DNA of 64,000 bases from Mucilaginibacter sp. MD40 (GCF_002288635.1 NZ_NRSW01000001.1:3057852-3121851), one strand, 5' to 3'; positions 44,329 through 54,208 are shown, counted from the stretch's first letter. The notes: generated by a model not told the origin, from the sequence alone. Made by a program: numbers and translations.

Positions 44329-46197
44329 ATGGCTAAAGTTTCTATTAACCTGGCAACGGGTTCTATACAAAAAGAAGATATTATTGTAGGCATTGATTTG
44401 GGTACTACCAATTCGCTGGTCGCATTTATCGACCCGGATAAAAACCCTCGTGTGATAAACGACGCGGGTAAGGGCGTGTTGGTACCATCGGTGGTGCATT
44501 TTAGCCCTACGGGCGATATTACGGTTGGTAACGAAGCCAAAGAATTCCTGATCAACGATCCGCAGAACACCATATTTTCTGTTAAACGTTTACTGGGCCG
44601 TTCTTATGCCGATGTAAAAGATTATCAAAGTTTTTTCAGCTATAAAGTGATAGATGATGATACCGAAAGCCTGGTAAAAATCAAGGTAGGTGATAAGTTT
44701 TATACCCCTATCGAGCTATCCGGCCTGATATTAAAAGAACTAAAAGAGCGTGCCGAGCACGCGCTAAAAACAAACGTTACCCGTGCGGTGATAACCGTCC
44801 CGGCATATTTTAACGATTCGCAACGCCAGGCAACCCGCGATGCAGGTAAACTGGCCGGGCTGGATGTATTACGCATTGTTAACGAACCTACCGCTGCAAG
44901 TTTAGCTTACGGACTGGGCTTAAACCCCGAAGAAACTAAAACCATTGCCGTGTATGACCTGGGCGGTGGTACTTTTGACGTTTCCATCTTACAGATACAG
45001 AATGGCATCTTCGAGGTGCTGTCTACCAATGGTGATACCTTCCTGGGTGGCGATGATTTTGACCGCGCTATTGCCGATTACTGGATCGAGAAAAACAACC
45101 TCGATAAAACTGAACTGGCTAATAACCGTGAACTAACTCAGGCCCTCCGCTTAAAGGCTGAAGAAGCTAAAAAAGCGTTCTCTCACCAAAGTGTATTTAA
45201 TGAGCAGTTGGGCGATATCTGGTGTACGATTGACCGCAATACTTTTGAAGAACTCATCCTTCTGAAAGTAAAACAAACCATTACCAGTTGCCAAAACGCG
45301 CTTAAAGATGCTAAACTTACTGTTGCTGATATTGACGAAGTGGTTATGGTAGGTGGCAGCACGCGTACAGCTTTGGTAAAGAAAATGGTATCGGAGTTTT
45401 TTGATCGTAATGTGCACGATGACTTAAACCCAGATGAAGTAGTTGCGCTTGGTGCAGCCATACAAGCCGATGTTTTAGCAGGTAACCGCAGCGATATTTT
45501 GCTGTTGGATGTTACGCCGCTCTCGTTAGGTATTGAAACCATGGGTGGTTTGATGGATACCATTATTCCGCGCAACTCAAAAATCCCTACCAAAGCGGGC
45601 CGTCAATACACCACCTCTAAAGATGGCCAGGTTAATATGAAAATTGCTGTTTACCAGGGCGAGCGCGACCTGATCAAAGAAAACCGAAAACTGGCAGAAT
45701 TTGAGTTGAAGGGTATACCTGCAATGCCTGCAGGTTTCCCGAAGGTTGATATTAACTTTATCCTAAATGCCGATGGTATACTTAAAGTACAGGCCATTGA
45801 GCTTAGGAGTGGCGTTAAACAGGAAGTGGAAGTTAAACCGGCTTACGGCATTACCGATGACCTGGTTGAGCAAATGCTAATGGACAGCATTACCAACGCC
45901 AAAGATGATGTTAACGCCCGCATGCTGATCGAAGCCAAGACCGAAGCGGAGCAGATGATCTACACCGTTGAGCGTTTCCTCGAAAAGAACGGCCAGCTAT
46001 TATCTGAACAGGAAACTAACGACACCAAACAATACACTGAAGCCCTGAAGGCTGCCCTATCATCAGGCGACAAAGACCTTATCCACGCTAAAATTGATGA
46101 GCTGAATAACCTTACCCGCCCATTTGCAGAACGGGTTATGGATGTGGCTATCGCGACGGCTATGAAAGGTAAGAGTATTGATGGTGCGGAAGAATAA
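44329..46197 (+). CDS. hscA: Hsp70 chaperone, HscA-like
   Basis: A 622-residue Hsp70. Nucleotide-binding motifs are complete: [83 protein letters not shown]. The extra ~18-residue N-terminal stretch before the first ATPase motif, the shortened substrate domain ([20 protein letters not shown]) and the lack of the DnaK C-terminal tail indicate HscA, the chaperone of Fe-S cluster assembly, and not DnaK. Neither iscU nor hscB is adjacent. Confidence 0.88.
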   Translation: MAKVSINLATGSIQKEDIIVGIDLGTTNSLVAFIDPDKNPRVINDAGKGVLVPSVVHFSPTGDITVGNEAKEFLINDPQNTIFSVKRLLGRSYADVKDYQSFFSYKVIDDDTESLVKIKVGDKFYTPIELSGLILKELKERAEHALKTNVTRAVITVPAYFNDSQRQATRDAGKLAGLDVLRIVNEPTAASLAYGLGLNPEETKTIAVYDLGGGTFDVSILQIQNGIFEVLSTNGDTFLGGDDFDRAIADYWIEKNNLDKTELANNRELTQALRLKAEEAKKAFSHQSVFNEQLGDIWCTIDRNTFEELILLKVKQTITSCQNALKDAKLTVADIDEVVMVGGSTRTALVKKMVSEFFDRNVHDDLNPDEVVALGAAIQADVLAGNRSDILLLDVTPLSLGIETMGGLMDTIIPRNSKIPTKAGRQYTTSKDGQVNMKIAVYQGERDLIKENRKLAEFELKGIPAMPAGFPKVDINFILNADGILKVQAIELRSGVKQEVEVKPAYGITDDLVEQMLMDSITNAKDDVNARMLIEAKTEAEQMIYTVERFLEKNGQLLSEQETNDTKQYTEALKAALSSGDKDLIHAKIDELNNLTRPFAERVMDVAIATAMKGKSIDGAEE

Positions 46198-46242
46198 CCT
46201 TTAGTATATCCCAGAAGCTTTTTTGCTGACAGAAAAAAACAA

Positions 46243-46328
46243 CCTGTCATTCTGAGCGATAGCGAAGAATTTAATGTACGTTATACAAGTCGTAGATCAG
46301 ATGCTTCGCTATCGCTCAGCATGACAGG
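46243..46328. repeat. Inverted-repeat element with 25-bp arms
   Basis: Arms CCTGTCATTCTGAGCGATAG... (46243-46267) and the reverse complement ending ...CATGACAGG (46304-46328) match at 24 of 25 positions around a 36-base loop. It lies between hscA and the next gene and has the look of the CTGTCATTCTGAGCG-type interspersed hairpins common in Bacteroidota genomes. It might also terminate the hscA transcript. Confidence 0.8.
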
Positions 46329-46426
46329 AGTATATCATGTAGCAACGAAGCACCTTTCTTTTCAAATTCCTTCAAAACTCATCCAATTAAAATGCGTTAT
46401 TTGTAGCAATCTATAAACTAAAGCAC

Positions 46427-47413
46427 TTGAAAAACATCTTAAAATTTGCCGCAACCATATGCTGTGCGGCTCTATCATTTACCGCATCAGCACAAACAAC
46501 CCAGCCGGATAGCACGCTTAAGGCGGCTAAACTCGATACCGCACGATACGACTCTTTAATGGTTCATTTGGCAAACGGCGATAAAACAGGTAAATGGCCC
46601 GTGAAAAACGCGCCTTACCCCAAGCCCGGCGCTATTTTACCATTTTACAGGGTAGTAGCTTATTATGGCAACATGTATTCTAAAAATATGGGCGTGCTTG
46701 GCCAGTATGAACCATCTGTGATGAGGGATAAACTAAAAGCCGAACTCAAAAACTGGGAAGCCGCGGATCCCAAGATTCCGGCTAAACCGGCCCTGCACTA
46801 CATATGTGTGACCGCCCAGGCTGATGCCGGAAGTAACGGCTTGCATAACCTGCGCATGCCCTTTAGCCAGATAGACAAAGTGATTGAGATGGCTAAGCCA
46901 CTTAATGCCCTGGTTTTTCTGGATATACAGGTTGGCTACAGCACCGTACAGAAAGAACTGCCTTTGTTAGAGAAATATCTAAAAATGCCCAATGTACATT
47001 TCGGCATCGACCCCGAATTTTCTATGAAGGAAGGCAGTGTACCAGGTAAACGTATAGGCACTTTTGACGCGGATGATATTAACTATGTAACCAAATACCT
47101 AAGCAAACTTTGCGACAAGTACAACCTTCCGCCTAAAATATTTGTGGTGCACCGCTTTACTAAGCGTATGGTAACCAACTACAAAAACATTAAGTTAGAC
47201 AGCAATATCCAATTTGTAATGGATATGGATGGCTGGGGTGGCCCTGATTTGAAGAAAGGTACATACAAGTATTTTGTTGCCGCTGAACCCGTACAGTTTA
47301 CGGGCTTTAAGCTTTTTTATAAAAACGACATTAAAAAGGCGCCAAACAGAATGCTGACACCTAAAGAAGTATTGAGCCTGCAACCCGCTCCCATTTATAT
47401 CCAGTACCAATAG
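46427..47413 (+). CDS. Conserved secreted protein of unknown function (TIM-barrel-like)
   Basis: A 328-residue exported protein. TTG at 46427 is used because the codons that follow form a complete signal peptide (KNILKFAATICCAALSFTASAQ) and no ATG is available. The mature part has ordered strand-helix segments (RVVAYYGNMYSKNMGVLGQY; ALHYICVTAQADAGSNG; ALVFLDIQVGYSTVQKELPLLEKYL; VHFGIDPEFSMKEG; PPKIFVVHRFTKRMV; IQFVMDMDGWGGPDLKK), the pattern of a beta/alpha barrel. From memory, similar proteins occur in actinobacteria without assigned function. Several Asp and Glu at strand ends could be catalytic, as in a glycosidase (inference). Confidence 0.7.
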   Translation: MKNILKFAATICCAALSFTASAQTTQPDSTLKAAKLDTARYDSLMVHLANGDKTGKWPVKNAPYPKPGAILPFYRVVAYYGNMYSKNMGVLGQYEPSVMRDKLKAELKNWEAADPKIPAKPALHYICVTAQADAGSNGLHNLRMPFSQIDKVIEMAKPLNALVFLDIQVGYSTVQKELPLLEKYLKMPNVHFGIDPEFSMKEGSVPGKRIGTFDADDINYVTKYLSKLCDKYNLPPKIFVVHRFTKRMVTNYKNIKLDSNIQFVMDMDGWGGPDLKKGTYKYFVAAEPVQFTGFKLFYKNDIKKAPNRMLTPKEVLSLQPAPIYIQYQ

Positions 47414-47416
47414 CTA

Positions 47417-47454
47417 AATAATAAAAAATCCCCTTTCGGGGATTTTTTATTATT
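47417..47454. terminator. Strong bidirectional terminator
   Basis: Perfect 17-bp arms AATAATAAAAAATCCCC (47417-47433) and GGGGATTTTTTATTATT (47438-47454) with loop TTTC. It sits between the convergent genes ending at 47413 and 47453 and has A- and T-runs for both directions; the right arm includes the last bases of the leftward gene. Confidence 0.92.
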
Positions 47455-47749
47455 ACTTAGTTACTTCATTAATAGCTTCCTGTTCCTTTAGGGCAGCGAT
47501 GTTGTTTTTGTCGCTAAACTCTTCTGTTTGACTGGCAAAATCATCTAATATGCTGCTAATGGTATCCAGGTTGTCTGATACACGCTGGTGCATATCAGGC
47601 AGGTCTTTTTCTAATCGTTTGTTACCAAGGTCAAGGTTATCTACCTCTATCTTGGTGATCTTTTGTATCAACGCCTGATTACTGTTCTTAAGATCTTCCA
47701 ACTCGTGAACGATCTTTTCCATCAATTCAAACTTTTTTAACTTATCCAT
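47453..47749 (-). CDS. Small coiled-coil protein
   Basis: A 98-residue, highly charged, cysteine-free helical protein with heptad-like hydrophobics (FELMEKIVHELEDLKNSNQALIQKITKIEV; NLDTISSILDDFASQTEEF), likely a dimeric coiled coil. No family is recognised. It begins with ATG at 47749 and ends in the shared terminator. Single gene. Confidence 0.65.
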   Translation of the reverse strand: MDKLKKFELMEKIVHELEDLKNSNQALIQKITKIEVDNLDLGNKRLEKDLPDMHQRVSDNLDTISSILDDFASQTEEFSDKNNIAALKEQEAINEVTK

Positions 47750-47820
47750 ACGTATCTGTCTTTAAATATGGTTAGTATAGCCAATACAATGCCAATTGCG
47801 TGTAAGTGGTAAATAAAAAT

Positions 47821-47853
47821 GAAAAAGCAGACAGCTCGCCCGTCCGCTTTTTC
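47821..47853 (-). terminator. Terminator after the TonB receptor gene
   Basis: GAAAAAGCAGAC (47821-47832) pairs with GTCCGCTTTTTC (47842-47853) with one G-T pair and a 9-base loop. It lies 73 bp downstream of the leftward receptor gene; the A/T parts of the stem act as the T-tract. Confidence 0.75.
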
Positions 47854-47925
47854 TGAGAAAAACTAAATTATACCTAAAGAAAATAGAGTCATGTATTGTA
47901 ATTGATCAATAATCGGTGTATCTGC

Positions 47926-50874
47926 TTATTTGCCGCTTAGCAGTCCATCCAGCGTAACTGAGGCGTAGTAAATGCCGCCTATAGTAGGCCCTCCGGCATA
48001 CTGTATGTATCGTTTATTAAATACATTGCTTGCACCTAATTTAAACGTAGCATAGTAAACGGGTACCCGCAGTGTTACCTGTGCATCAACCGTGTGTATT
48101 GCCGGTACAGTGCCTGTTACCAGAGGGCTTTCCCATAAATATGCCCGCTGCCATTTGTACACCACGTTGAAACCGAAATTTTTAACTACTTCACGGTTAC
48201 CGAAAGAGAAATTACCACTCCACTCAGGTGTATTGAAACCGGTAACAAAAATATCTGATGCCTGCTGCGCTTTCAGCTTATTGAAACTTACGTTGCCCGA
48301 TACAGTATAGCGTTTATAGAAATTATAGGTTAACCCGGCCGATGAACCGTAATTGTGATATACGTTTTTGGCATTCGTATACACACGGTACCGGCTTTGC
48401 CCCTGGCTGGCCGCGTTATTAGCGGTAGCGGTTGTTGGGTCGCGGTTAATGTCGAGCATGGCTAAAACCGCTGCATCAGTACCTACTGTGGTGCCGTTAG
48501 GTACAAAAACCTGCACCTGGCCTAAAAAGCCATCATAACGGTTGGCGTAGGCATCTATATCAAAAAACACCTTGTTATCTAAGAAAATACCTTTATAACC
48601 TACTTCATAGGATGTTATTTGTTCAGGCCGGGCTTTTGGCAAGTCGGCCACCTGCAAAAGACTTCTGTTCTTTAAAGCTGTAGCATCGTCGCCTGTCGCA
48701 GATTGCGCCTTAACCGCGGCATTAAAAGCCGTAACAGATTGTTGCGTGTAGCTGTTGTTTAGATAGCCTAAACCATCGTTAATAAATTCGAGGCTGCCAA
48801 CGCGCTTAACGCGCCCATTATTTACATATGATAAAGCCTCAAATAACGACGGGAAGCGATATCCGTTCTGGAACGTAAATCTGAAATTGTGATTGGTATT
48901 TGGCGAGTAAACCGCGGCCAGCCTCGGTGTAAACTTCGGATCGAAGTAGGGGTTGTAATCCCATCGTACTGAACCGAATAACTTGAGCTTTTCCTCAAAA
49001 AAGGTCTTGGTTACTTGTGTAAATGCTCCGTATTTCTTATAGATCACATTATTACCAAAGCTGCCATCGGCAAGCGGCTTGTTACGGTCGGCAATAGAGC
49101 GAGTGAAATCTACAAAGTTGTTTCCATCGGGAATAATGGAGTACACGCGTACATCTCCGCCCACAAGGAGATCCACAAACTTCACTTTTTTACTAAGATC
49201 CCATTGTGCGTCGGCATTATACATGTGGCTTTTTTGCAATAAAGCCGCGCCGCCTGTTACCGGTGCATCAGGAATAAGGCTTGATTTAATATCCCAGTTA
49301 TTAATGCCGATAATGGTTTTGCGCAGGGCATCAAAAGCCGGGGTGCCGGGCTCCACCCTCCCGGCATCAGCGGCGGTGCGCGCTGCCTGTGTGGCAGCGG
49401 CAAGGTTAGCAGAGGTCAGTCCACCATTGGCATTAGCATAAGCCGTTAACGCGTTTTTGTAAGTTGTAGCCCATACGCTGTTGCTGGCATGGTTCAAATC
49501 AAGATTATCTGCAAGCGGCTTTACGTTAAAAGAATTACCTGTATTTTCAATCGACTCATACGCCCTCGCCAAAAAATCAGTCCCTTTTAACTCCAGTTTA
49601 TGGTTTTGTACCGTAGCGCCATTTAACGATATTTTATTACCCCGCTGAAAAACGCCGTCCATACGGCCATAACGGTAGGTATAAGATAACTGCAGGTCAG
49701 GCGTAAATTTATAGGCCAGCGTTCCGTCGAGTTTAAGGTTGGTTACCTTAGGGTCAACCAGGTCCACCTCGTTATACCCGGTACGGGCCACGGTAAGGTT
49801 AGGCCTTGCAACCCCATTTACAGTAATACCTTTAATAGATACGGTGTTGCTGCCGGCAAGCGCGTCGTCGCCGTATTTGTTCCAGCCATCATATGCCGCG
49901 TTGTTTGCACCTGTTAATTCCGGATAAGCAGGGTTTGCTGTTTTAAGGTTACCTGGGTTTTGGTCTATACGGGTATTCGATTGCCAGTCGGTACCGGTTA
50001 GGTAACTGGCATTAACCTTAAATGCAAACTTGTTGTTCCAGGCCTTTGCGTAACGTATAGCTGTTTCGTTGATGGTGCTGGGGTCCAAACCAATACCGTC
50101 TACATGATTCACTCCCGTGCGGTGATAAAAGCTCAATCCCTGTGTTTTAAAAGGATCTTTGGTAAATAAGTTAGATAACCCGTTGATAGCGTTGGTACCA
50201 TATAGCGCGGCAGCGGCGCCCGGCGTTATCTCCAGGCTGGCGATATCCAACTCAGTTGGGCCTATGGCATTACCCAGCGGCACGCCCAGGGTTGCCGATT
50301 GCATATCCACACCATCAACCAGTTGCATAAACCTGAAATTATTGGGGCTGTTAAACCCGCGTGTGTTAGGCACTTTAAGCGTGATGCTGGTGGTGGTCAT
50401 TTGTACGCCCTTCACATTCTCCAGCGCATCATAAAAGCTGGGGCCCGGCGATTGCTTTAAAGCGGTTATGCTCAGTTTTTCAATAGCTACGGGTGACCTC
50501 AATAGCTTTTCCTCCCGGCGCGAAGCGGTTACTACCACCTCGTTAATTAATAATGATTGCGTAGTTAGCTGAATGTTTACCGCGCTGCCTGCATTACGGA
50601 TAACAAACTCCTGCGCCTGATAGCCAACAGCGCTAAATTTTAATGTAAAAGGGAATTTGGCGTTAGTGGTTAAGGAAAAACGGCCGGCACTATCTGTTGA
50701 AGTACTGTATTGAGTACCTTTAACCGTTACTGTTGCAGCTACAAGAGGCTGGCCATGATCGTCTTTTACGGCACCGCTCAATACATAACTGCCATTGAGT
50801 TGTGCCACGGCAGCCATCGGTGCAAATGATATAATAAGTATAGTAAGTTTGAGTAAACTTTTAAAAGATTTCAT
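47926..50874 (-). CDS. TonB-dependent outer-membrane receptor
   Basis: A 982-residue TonB-dependent receptor. It has a signal peptide (ends near MAAVAQ), a CarboxypepD_reg-like domain (GSYVLSGAVKDDHGQPLVAATVTVKG, residues ~29-115), a plug domain (NEVVVTASRREEKLLRSPVAIEKL; RFMQLVDGVDMQSATLG; LEITPGAAAALYGTNAINGLSNLFTK) and a 22-strand-type barrel ending in a C-terminal aromatic strand. No SusD-like partner follows, so it is not a glycan SusCD pair. The 5' UTR has a four-cysteine leader ORF behind a consensus promoter, which suggests control by sulfur amino-acid supply and perhaps import of a sulfur compound (inference). Confidence 0.92.
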   Translation of the reverse strand: MKSFKSLLKLTILIISFAPMAAVAQLNGSYVLSGAVKDDHGQPLVAATVTVKGTQYSTSTDSAGRFSLTTNAKFPFTLKFSAVGYQAQEFVIRNAGSAVNIQLTTQSLLINEVVVTASRREEKLLRSPVAIEKLSITALKQSPGPSFYDALENVKGVQMTTTSITLKVPNTRGFNSPNNFRFMQLVDGVDMQSATLGVPLGNAIGPTELDIASLEITPGAAAALYGTNAINGLSNLFTKDPFKTQGLSFYHRTGVNHVDGIGLDPSTINETAIRYAKAWNNKFAFKVNASYLTGTDWQSNTRIDQNPGNLKTANPAYPELTGANNAAYDGWNKYGDDALAGSNTVSIKGITVNGVARPNLTVARTGYNEVDLVDPKVTNLKLDGTLAYKFTPDLQLSYTYRYGRMDGVFQRGNKISLNGATVQNHKLELKGTDFLARAYESIENTGNSFNVKPLADNLDLNHASNSVWATTYKNALTAYANANGGLTSANLAAATQAARTAADAGRVEPGTPAFDALRKTIIGINNWDIKSSLIPDAPVTGGAALLQKSHMYNADAQWDLSKKVKFVDLLVGGDVRVYSIIPDGNNFVDFTRSIADRNKPLADGSFGNNVIYKKYGAFTQVTKTFFEEKLKLFGSVRWDYNPYFDPKFTPRLAAVYSPNTNHNFRFTFQNGYRFPSLFEALSYVNNGRVKRVGSLEFINDGLGYLNNSYTQQSVTAFNAAVKAQSATGDDATALKNRSLLQVADLPKARPEQITSYEVGYKGIFLDNKVFFDIDAYANRYDGFLGQVQVFVPNGTTVGTDAAVLAMLDINRDPTTATANNAASQGQSRYRVYTNAKNVYHNYGSSAGLTYNFYKRYTVSGNVSFNKLKAQQASDIFVTGFNTPEWSGNFSFGNREVVKNFGFNVVYKWQRAYLWESPLVTGTVPAIHTVDAQVTLRVPVYYATFKLGASNVFNKRYIQYAGGPTIGGIYYASVTLDGLLSGK

Positions 50875-50931
50875 GAATTGGGTTGGGGTATATGTGTATG
50901 AAAGTGATATGGTTAATTGCCGTGTGTAAAA

Positions 50932-50967
50932 TCAACGACAGCAACAACAGGCAACCGGGAGCTGCAT
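50932..50967 (-). CDS. Four-cysteine leader peptide of the TonB receptor (11 aa)
   Basis: On the minus strand ATG at 50967 opens the frame MQLPVACCCCR followed by TGA. The codons TGT TGT TGC TGT are consecutive. It lies in the predicted 5' UTR of the TonB receptor, about 55 nt after the promoter and 57 nt before the receptor ATG. GGTTGCC (minus strand, 50956-50950), inside the leader, can pair with GGCAATT (50921-50915), placing the Cys codons in a loop. No intrinsic terminator follows, so control might act on translation or Rho. Sensing of Cys-tRNA is inference from composition and position. Confidence 0.6.
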   Translation of the reverse strand: MQLPVACCCCR

Positions 50968-51028
50968 GGTTCTTTTAAAGTTCAATGAAAAGGAGTAAAA
51001 TTTATACATTGTCTATAGAATTACTCGA

Positions 51029-51058
51029 CAAAAATATAATTTGTTTTAATCCTGACAA
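51029..51058 (-). promoter_or_regulatory. Consensus promoter of the TonB receptor transcript
   Basis: On the minus strand TTG (51058-51056) is followed after exactly 19 bases by TATTTTTG (51036-51029), the Bacteroidota -33/-7 promoter pattern TTG-N19-TAnnTTTG. Transcription should start near 51023, giving an untranslated leader of about 150 nt that holds the four-Cys ORF. Confidence 0.7.
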
Positions 51059-51158
51059 AAAAATTATGAAAAATCAGGTTTTTAAAGTTTAAGACACAAG
51101 GTTTTACGTGTTTAACAGCATAATTTGCTATAATTGTCTACTAAAATTATATACATTA

Positions 51159-52238
51159 ATGTCCTTCCCCTACCGCCGTATCATTGTAAAAATTGGATCG
51201 AATGTAATTACACAGGCTGATGGCCTGCCTGATCATGCACGTTTGGCACACCTGGTTGACCAGATCGCCGAGATAAAAAAGCAAGGGATTGAAGTGATCC
51301 TCGTATCATCAGGCGCGGTGGCTTCGGGGCGAAGCATGATCAAAATAACTGAAAAGGCCGACGCGGTAGCAGCCAGACAATTGCTGGCATCTGTTGGCCA
51401 GGTAAAGCTTATTAATACCTACTCTGCCTTATTTGAACGCCACCAGATAATATGTTCGCAGGTACTGGTAACTAAAGAAGATTTCAGGGACAGGACGCAT
51501 TATTTGAATATGCGCAACTGCATGGAGATCTTACTCCAACACCAGGTAATACCAATAATTAATGAGAACGATGTAGTATCGGTAACGGAGCTGATGTTCA
51601 CAGATAATGACGAGTTGGCGGGCCTTATCGCTTCTATGCTGAACGCGCAGGCATTAATTGTGCTCACCAACGTAAATGGTATTTACAACGGCGACCCTAA
51701 ATTACCGGGTGTATCTGTTATTACAGAAGTAAAGAATGGCAACCTCAATTTCGCCTCATTTGTAAGTGCCGGCAAATCGCAGTTTGGCCGTGGAGGCATG
51801 ATCACTAAATCAACCATTGCACAAAAAGTAGCTAAGCTGGGTATCGCCGTTCACATAGCCAATGGTACTCACAATAACATCCTTACAGATGTGCTGGAGA
51901 ACAAGGTGGAACATACGCGCTTTGTGCCCGCGAAACTCGCGTCGGGTAAAAAGAAATGGATAGCACATTCCGGAACGATGGCTAAGGGTATAGTGCAGAT
52001 CAACGATGGCGCTAAACAAGCGCTTACAGGAACCAGGGCAACAAGTTTACTGCCCGTTGGTATTACCAGCGTTCTGGAAGAATTTAAGAAAGGCGAGATC
52101 ATCAAAATAATTGACCAGGATATGCAACCGATAGGTTGGGGACTGGCAGAATATGGTGCTGAAAAAGCCCGTGAAACCGCGGGCCAAAAGAACCAGCGCC
52201 CTTTGGTACATTACAACTATTTATACTTACAGGTTTAA
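51159..52238 (+). CDS. proB: Glutamate 5-kinase
   Basis: A 359-residue ProB that phosphorylates glutamate in the first step of proline synthesis. The amino-acid kinase domain shows [54 protein letters not shown] and [21 protein letters not shown], and a PUA-like C-terminal domain follows. The frame extends upstream to 51108, but the ATG at 51159 gives the family N-terminus ([13 protein letters not shown]). It is followed after 2 bp by proA. Confidence 0.94.
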   Translation: MSFPYRRIIVKIGSNVITQADGLPDHARLAHLVDQIAEIKKQGIEVILVSSGAVASGRSMIKITEKADAVAARQLLASVGQVKLINTYSALFERHQIICSQVLVTKEDFRDRTHYLNMRNCMEILLQHQVIPIINENDVVSVTELMFTDNDELAGLIASMLNAQALIVLTNVNGIYNGDPKLPGVSVITEVKNGNLNFASFVSAGKSQFGRGGMITKSTIAQKVAKLGIAVHIANGTHNNILTDVLENKVEHTRFVPAKLASGKKKWIAHSGTMAKGIVQINDGAKQALTGTRATSLLPVGITSVLEEFKKGEIIKIIDQDMQPIGWGLAEYGAEKARETAGQKNQRPLVHYNYLYLQV

Positions 52239-52240
52239 CC

Positions 52241-53488
52241 ATGAGCTATCAACTGTATTTTGAAAAAGCGCTGGCAGCATCGCACGAGCCAACTTTAGCT
52301 GAACAGCTCATTGCCAGTGTTTTAAATGATATTGCTGATGCCGTTGTTGAACATACTGATTTTCTCTTGCAGGAGAACCAGCGTGACCTGGAACGGATGG
52401 ATCAGAATGACCCGCGGTACGACCGGCTTAAGCTCACCGCAGACCGTATCAGCGGCATCGCTGCCGATGTACGTAATGTGGCTTCGTTACCACACCCCCT
52501 AGGTAAGATTTTACTTGAAAAAAAGCTTCCCAACCAACTGGATATAAAAAAGATAAGCGTTCCACTTGGAGTAGTTGGTGTTATATACGAAGCCAGGCCA
52601 AACGTTACTTTAGATGTATTTGCCCTTTGCTTTAAAACCGGGAATGTATGCATATTGAAAGGCGGTAGCGATGCCGATTATTCTAACCGGGCAATCATAA
52701 GCATTATACACGCTGTTTTAAATAAACATCATATAAATACCGATAAGGCTATCCTGCTCCCTGCTGACCGCCAGGCTACCGACGCGTTACTGAATGCGGT
52801 TGGTTATGTGGACGTATTGATACCCCGTGGCAGTCAATCGCTTATAGATCATGTACGAAGCAACAGTAAAGTACCGGTCATTGAAACCGGCGCAGGTATC
52901 GTACACACCTACCTGGATGAAACCGGCGACCTTCAAAAGGCCATACCCATCATTGACAATGCCAAAACCCGCCGGGTAAGCGTTTGTAACGCGCTGGATT
53001 GCCTGCTCATCAACAGCAAACGCCTGGGCGATCTGATACACGTCGCCGAACCCTTAGCAAAAAAAGGTGTGGAATTATTTGCTGATAAACGGGCCTTTGA
53101 AACGCTTAATGGCCACTACCCTGCTGAGCTGCTTAACGAAGCGCAGTCTTCACACTTTGGTACAGAGTTTTTATCCATGAAAATGGCAATAAAAACTGTC
53201 GATACACTTGAGGAGGCTTTGCAACACATTGCTCAGTATAGTTCAAAACACAGCGAGGCCATTATATCAGAAGATGAGTTGAATATCGAGACTTTTCTTA
53301 CCCGTGTAGACGCGGCCGCCGTTTATGTAAATACTTCAACAGCCTTTACCGATGGCGCGCAGTTTGGCTTAGGGGCCGAAATTGGCATCAGTACCCAAAA
53401 GCTACATGCCCGCGGACCTATGGGTTTAGATGAACTCACCAGTTATAAGTGGATAGTAAAGGGTAAGGGACAGATAAGGCAAGGGTAA
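52241..53488 (+). CDS. proA: Glutamate-5-semialdehyde dehydrogenase (gamma-glutamyl phosphate reductase)
   Basis: A 415-residue ProA that reduces gamma-glutamyl phosphate with NADPH, the second step of proline synthesis. Evidence: [60 protein letters not shown], catalytic Cys in [13 protein letters not shown] and the C-terminal [30 protein letters not shown]. Two bases separate it from proB, and a hairpin terminator follows. Confidence 0.96.
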   Translation: MSYQLYFEKALAASHEPTLAEQLIASVLNDIADAVVEHTDFLLQENQRDLERMDQNDPRYDRLKLTADRISGIAADVRNVASLPHPLGKILLEKKLPNQLDIKKISVPLGVVGVIYEARPNVTLDVFALCFKTGNVCILKGGSDADYSNRAIISIIHAVLNKHHINTDKAILLPADRQATDALLNAVGYVDVLIPRGSQSLIDHVRSNSKVPVIETGAGIVHTYLDETGDLQKAIPIIDNAKTRRVSVCNALDCLLINSKRLGDLIHVAEPLAKKGVELFADKRAFETLNGHYPAELLNEAQSSHFGTEFLSMKMAIKTVDTLEEALQHIAQYSSKHSEAIISEDELNIETFLTRVDAAAVYVNTSTAFTDGAQFGLGAEIGISTQKLHARGPMGLDELTSYKWIVKGKGQIRQG

Positions 53489-53490
53489 AA

Positions 53491-53512
53491 GAGCGGGACT
53501 TGTATCCCGCTC
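53491..53512. terminator. Terminator hairpin between proA and azoR
   Basis: GAGCGGGA (53491-53498), loop CTTGTA, TCCCGCTC (53505-53512), a perfect GC-rich 8-bp stem between convergent genes, followed by CCTTTAATT. The T-tract is weak. Confidence 0.75.
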
Positions 53513-53519
53513 CCTTTAA

Positions 53520-54116
53520 TTACACTTCAACAGAGGCGATGCCTTTCTCAAGCGCGGTTTCCTGTATGCCGGGAATTTTCAATCCTTCCGCACGATGGAA
53601 ACTGATGTTCGTCATCCCCAAAAAGCCAAATACCGTTTTGATGTAAGGCTCGATAAAATCTATGGCTTTAAGGTTGCCTTCCGAGTAAACACCGCCTGAT
53701 GAGATTGCCACGTACACACGTTTACCCTCAACCAATCCAATCGGTCCGTTTTCCCCATACCTGAAAGTTTTCTGTGCGCGTACGATATGATCTATCCATG
53801 CTTTTAAACTTGAGGGGATACTAAAGTTATACATAGGCGCGCCAATCACAATCACATCGGCATCGAATAACTCTTTTAAAGCCTCATCAGAATGCTTTAT
53901 CGCCTCGGCAAGCTCCGGTGTGTGTTGTTCTGCCGGTGTAAAGAAAGATGCAAGGTGTGCCTCCTCCAGGTGTGGAAAGGGGTATTTCACAAGATCGTGG
54001 GTTTTAACTGTGCTACCGGGGTTGGCCGCCAAAAGTTTTTCAACAATCGCGTTGCCCAGTTTAATGCTAACGGATTCGTTGCCACGCGGGCTTGATATCA
54101 GATGTAATATTTTCAT
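53520..54116 (-). CDS. azoR: FMN-dependent NADH-azoreductase
   Basis: A 198-residue flavodoxin-fold quinone/azo reductase (AzoR). Motifs: MKILHLISSPRGNESVSIKLG for FMN phosphate binding, DVIVIGAPMYNFSIPSSLKAWIDHIVRAQKTFRYGENGPIGL and VYVAISSGGVY. The frame is open to 54281, but the ATG at 54116 is the correct start because the upstream part overlaps the divergent hxlR gene and its operators. Divergent pairing with an HxlR regulator is typical for quinone- or electrophile-inducible azoreductases. Confidence 0.94.
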   Translation of the reverse strand: MKILHLISSPRGNESVSIKLGNAIVEKLLAANPGSTVKTHDLVKYPFPHLEEAHLASFFTPAEQHTPELAEAIKHSDEALKELFDADVIVIGAPMYNFSIPSSLKAWIDHIVRAQKTFRYGENGPIGLVEGKRVYVAISSGGVYSEGNLKAIDFIEPYIKTVFGFLGMTNISFHRAEGLKIPGIQETALEKGIASVEV

Positions 54117-54174
54117 TTTTCTGCGTTTTTGATACCATGCAAACCTACAGCGCTCTACTATTAAAAAGGTATCA

Positions 54175-54208
54175 CTATCCCAAAGGATAGCACTATCCTT
54201 CGGGATAG
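54175..54208. promoter_or_regulatory. Tandem palindromic operators between azoR and hxlR
   Basis: Two palindromes, CTATCCcaaaGGATAG (54175-54190) and CTATCCttcgGGATAG (54193-54208), repeat with an 18-bp period, so two dimers could bind on almost the same DNA face. They precede a TAGTTTTG -7 box (54213-54220) for hxlR and lie within the azoR promoter region. HxlR-family regulators are the obvious candidates to bind (inference). Confidence 0.75.
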
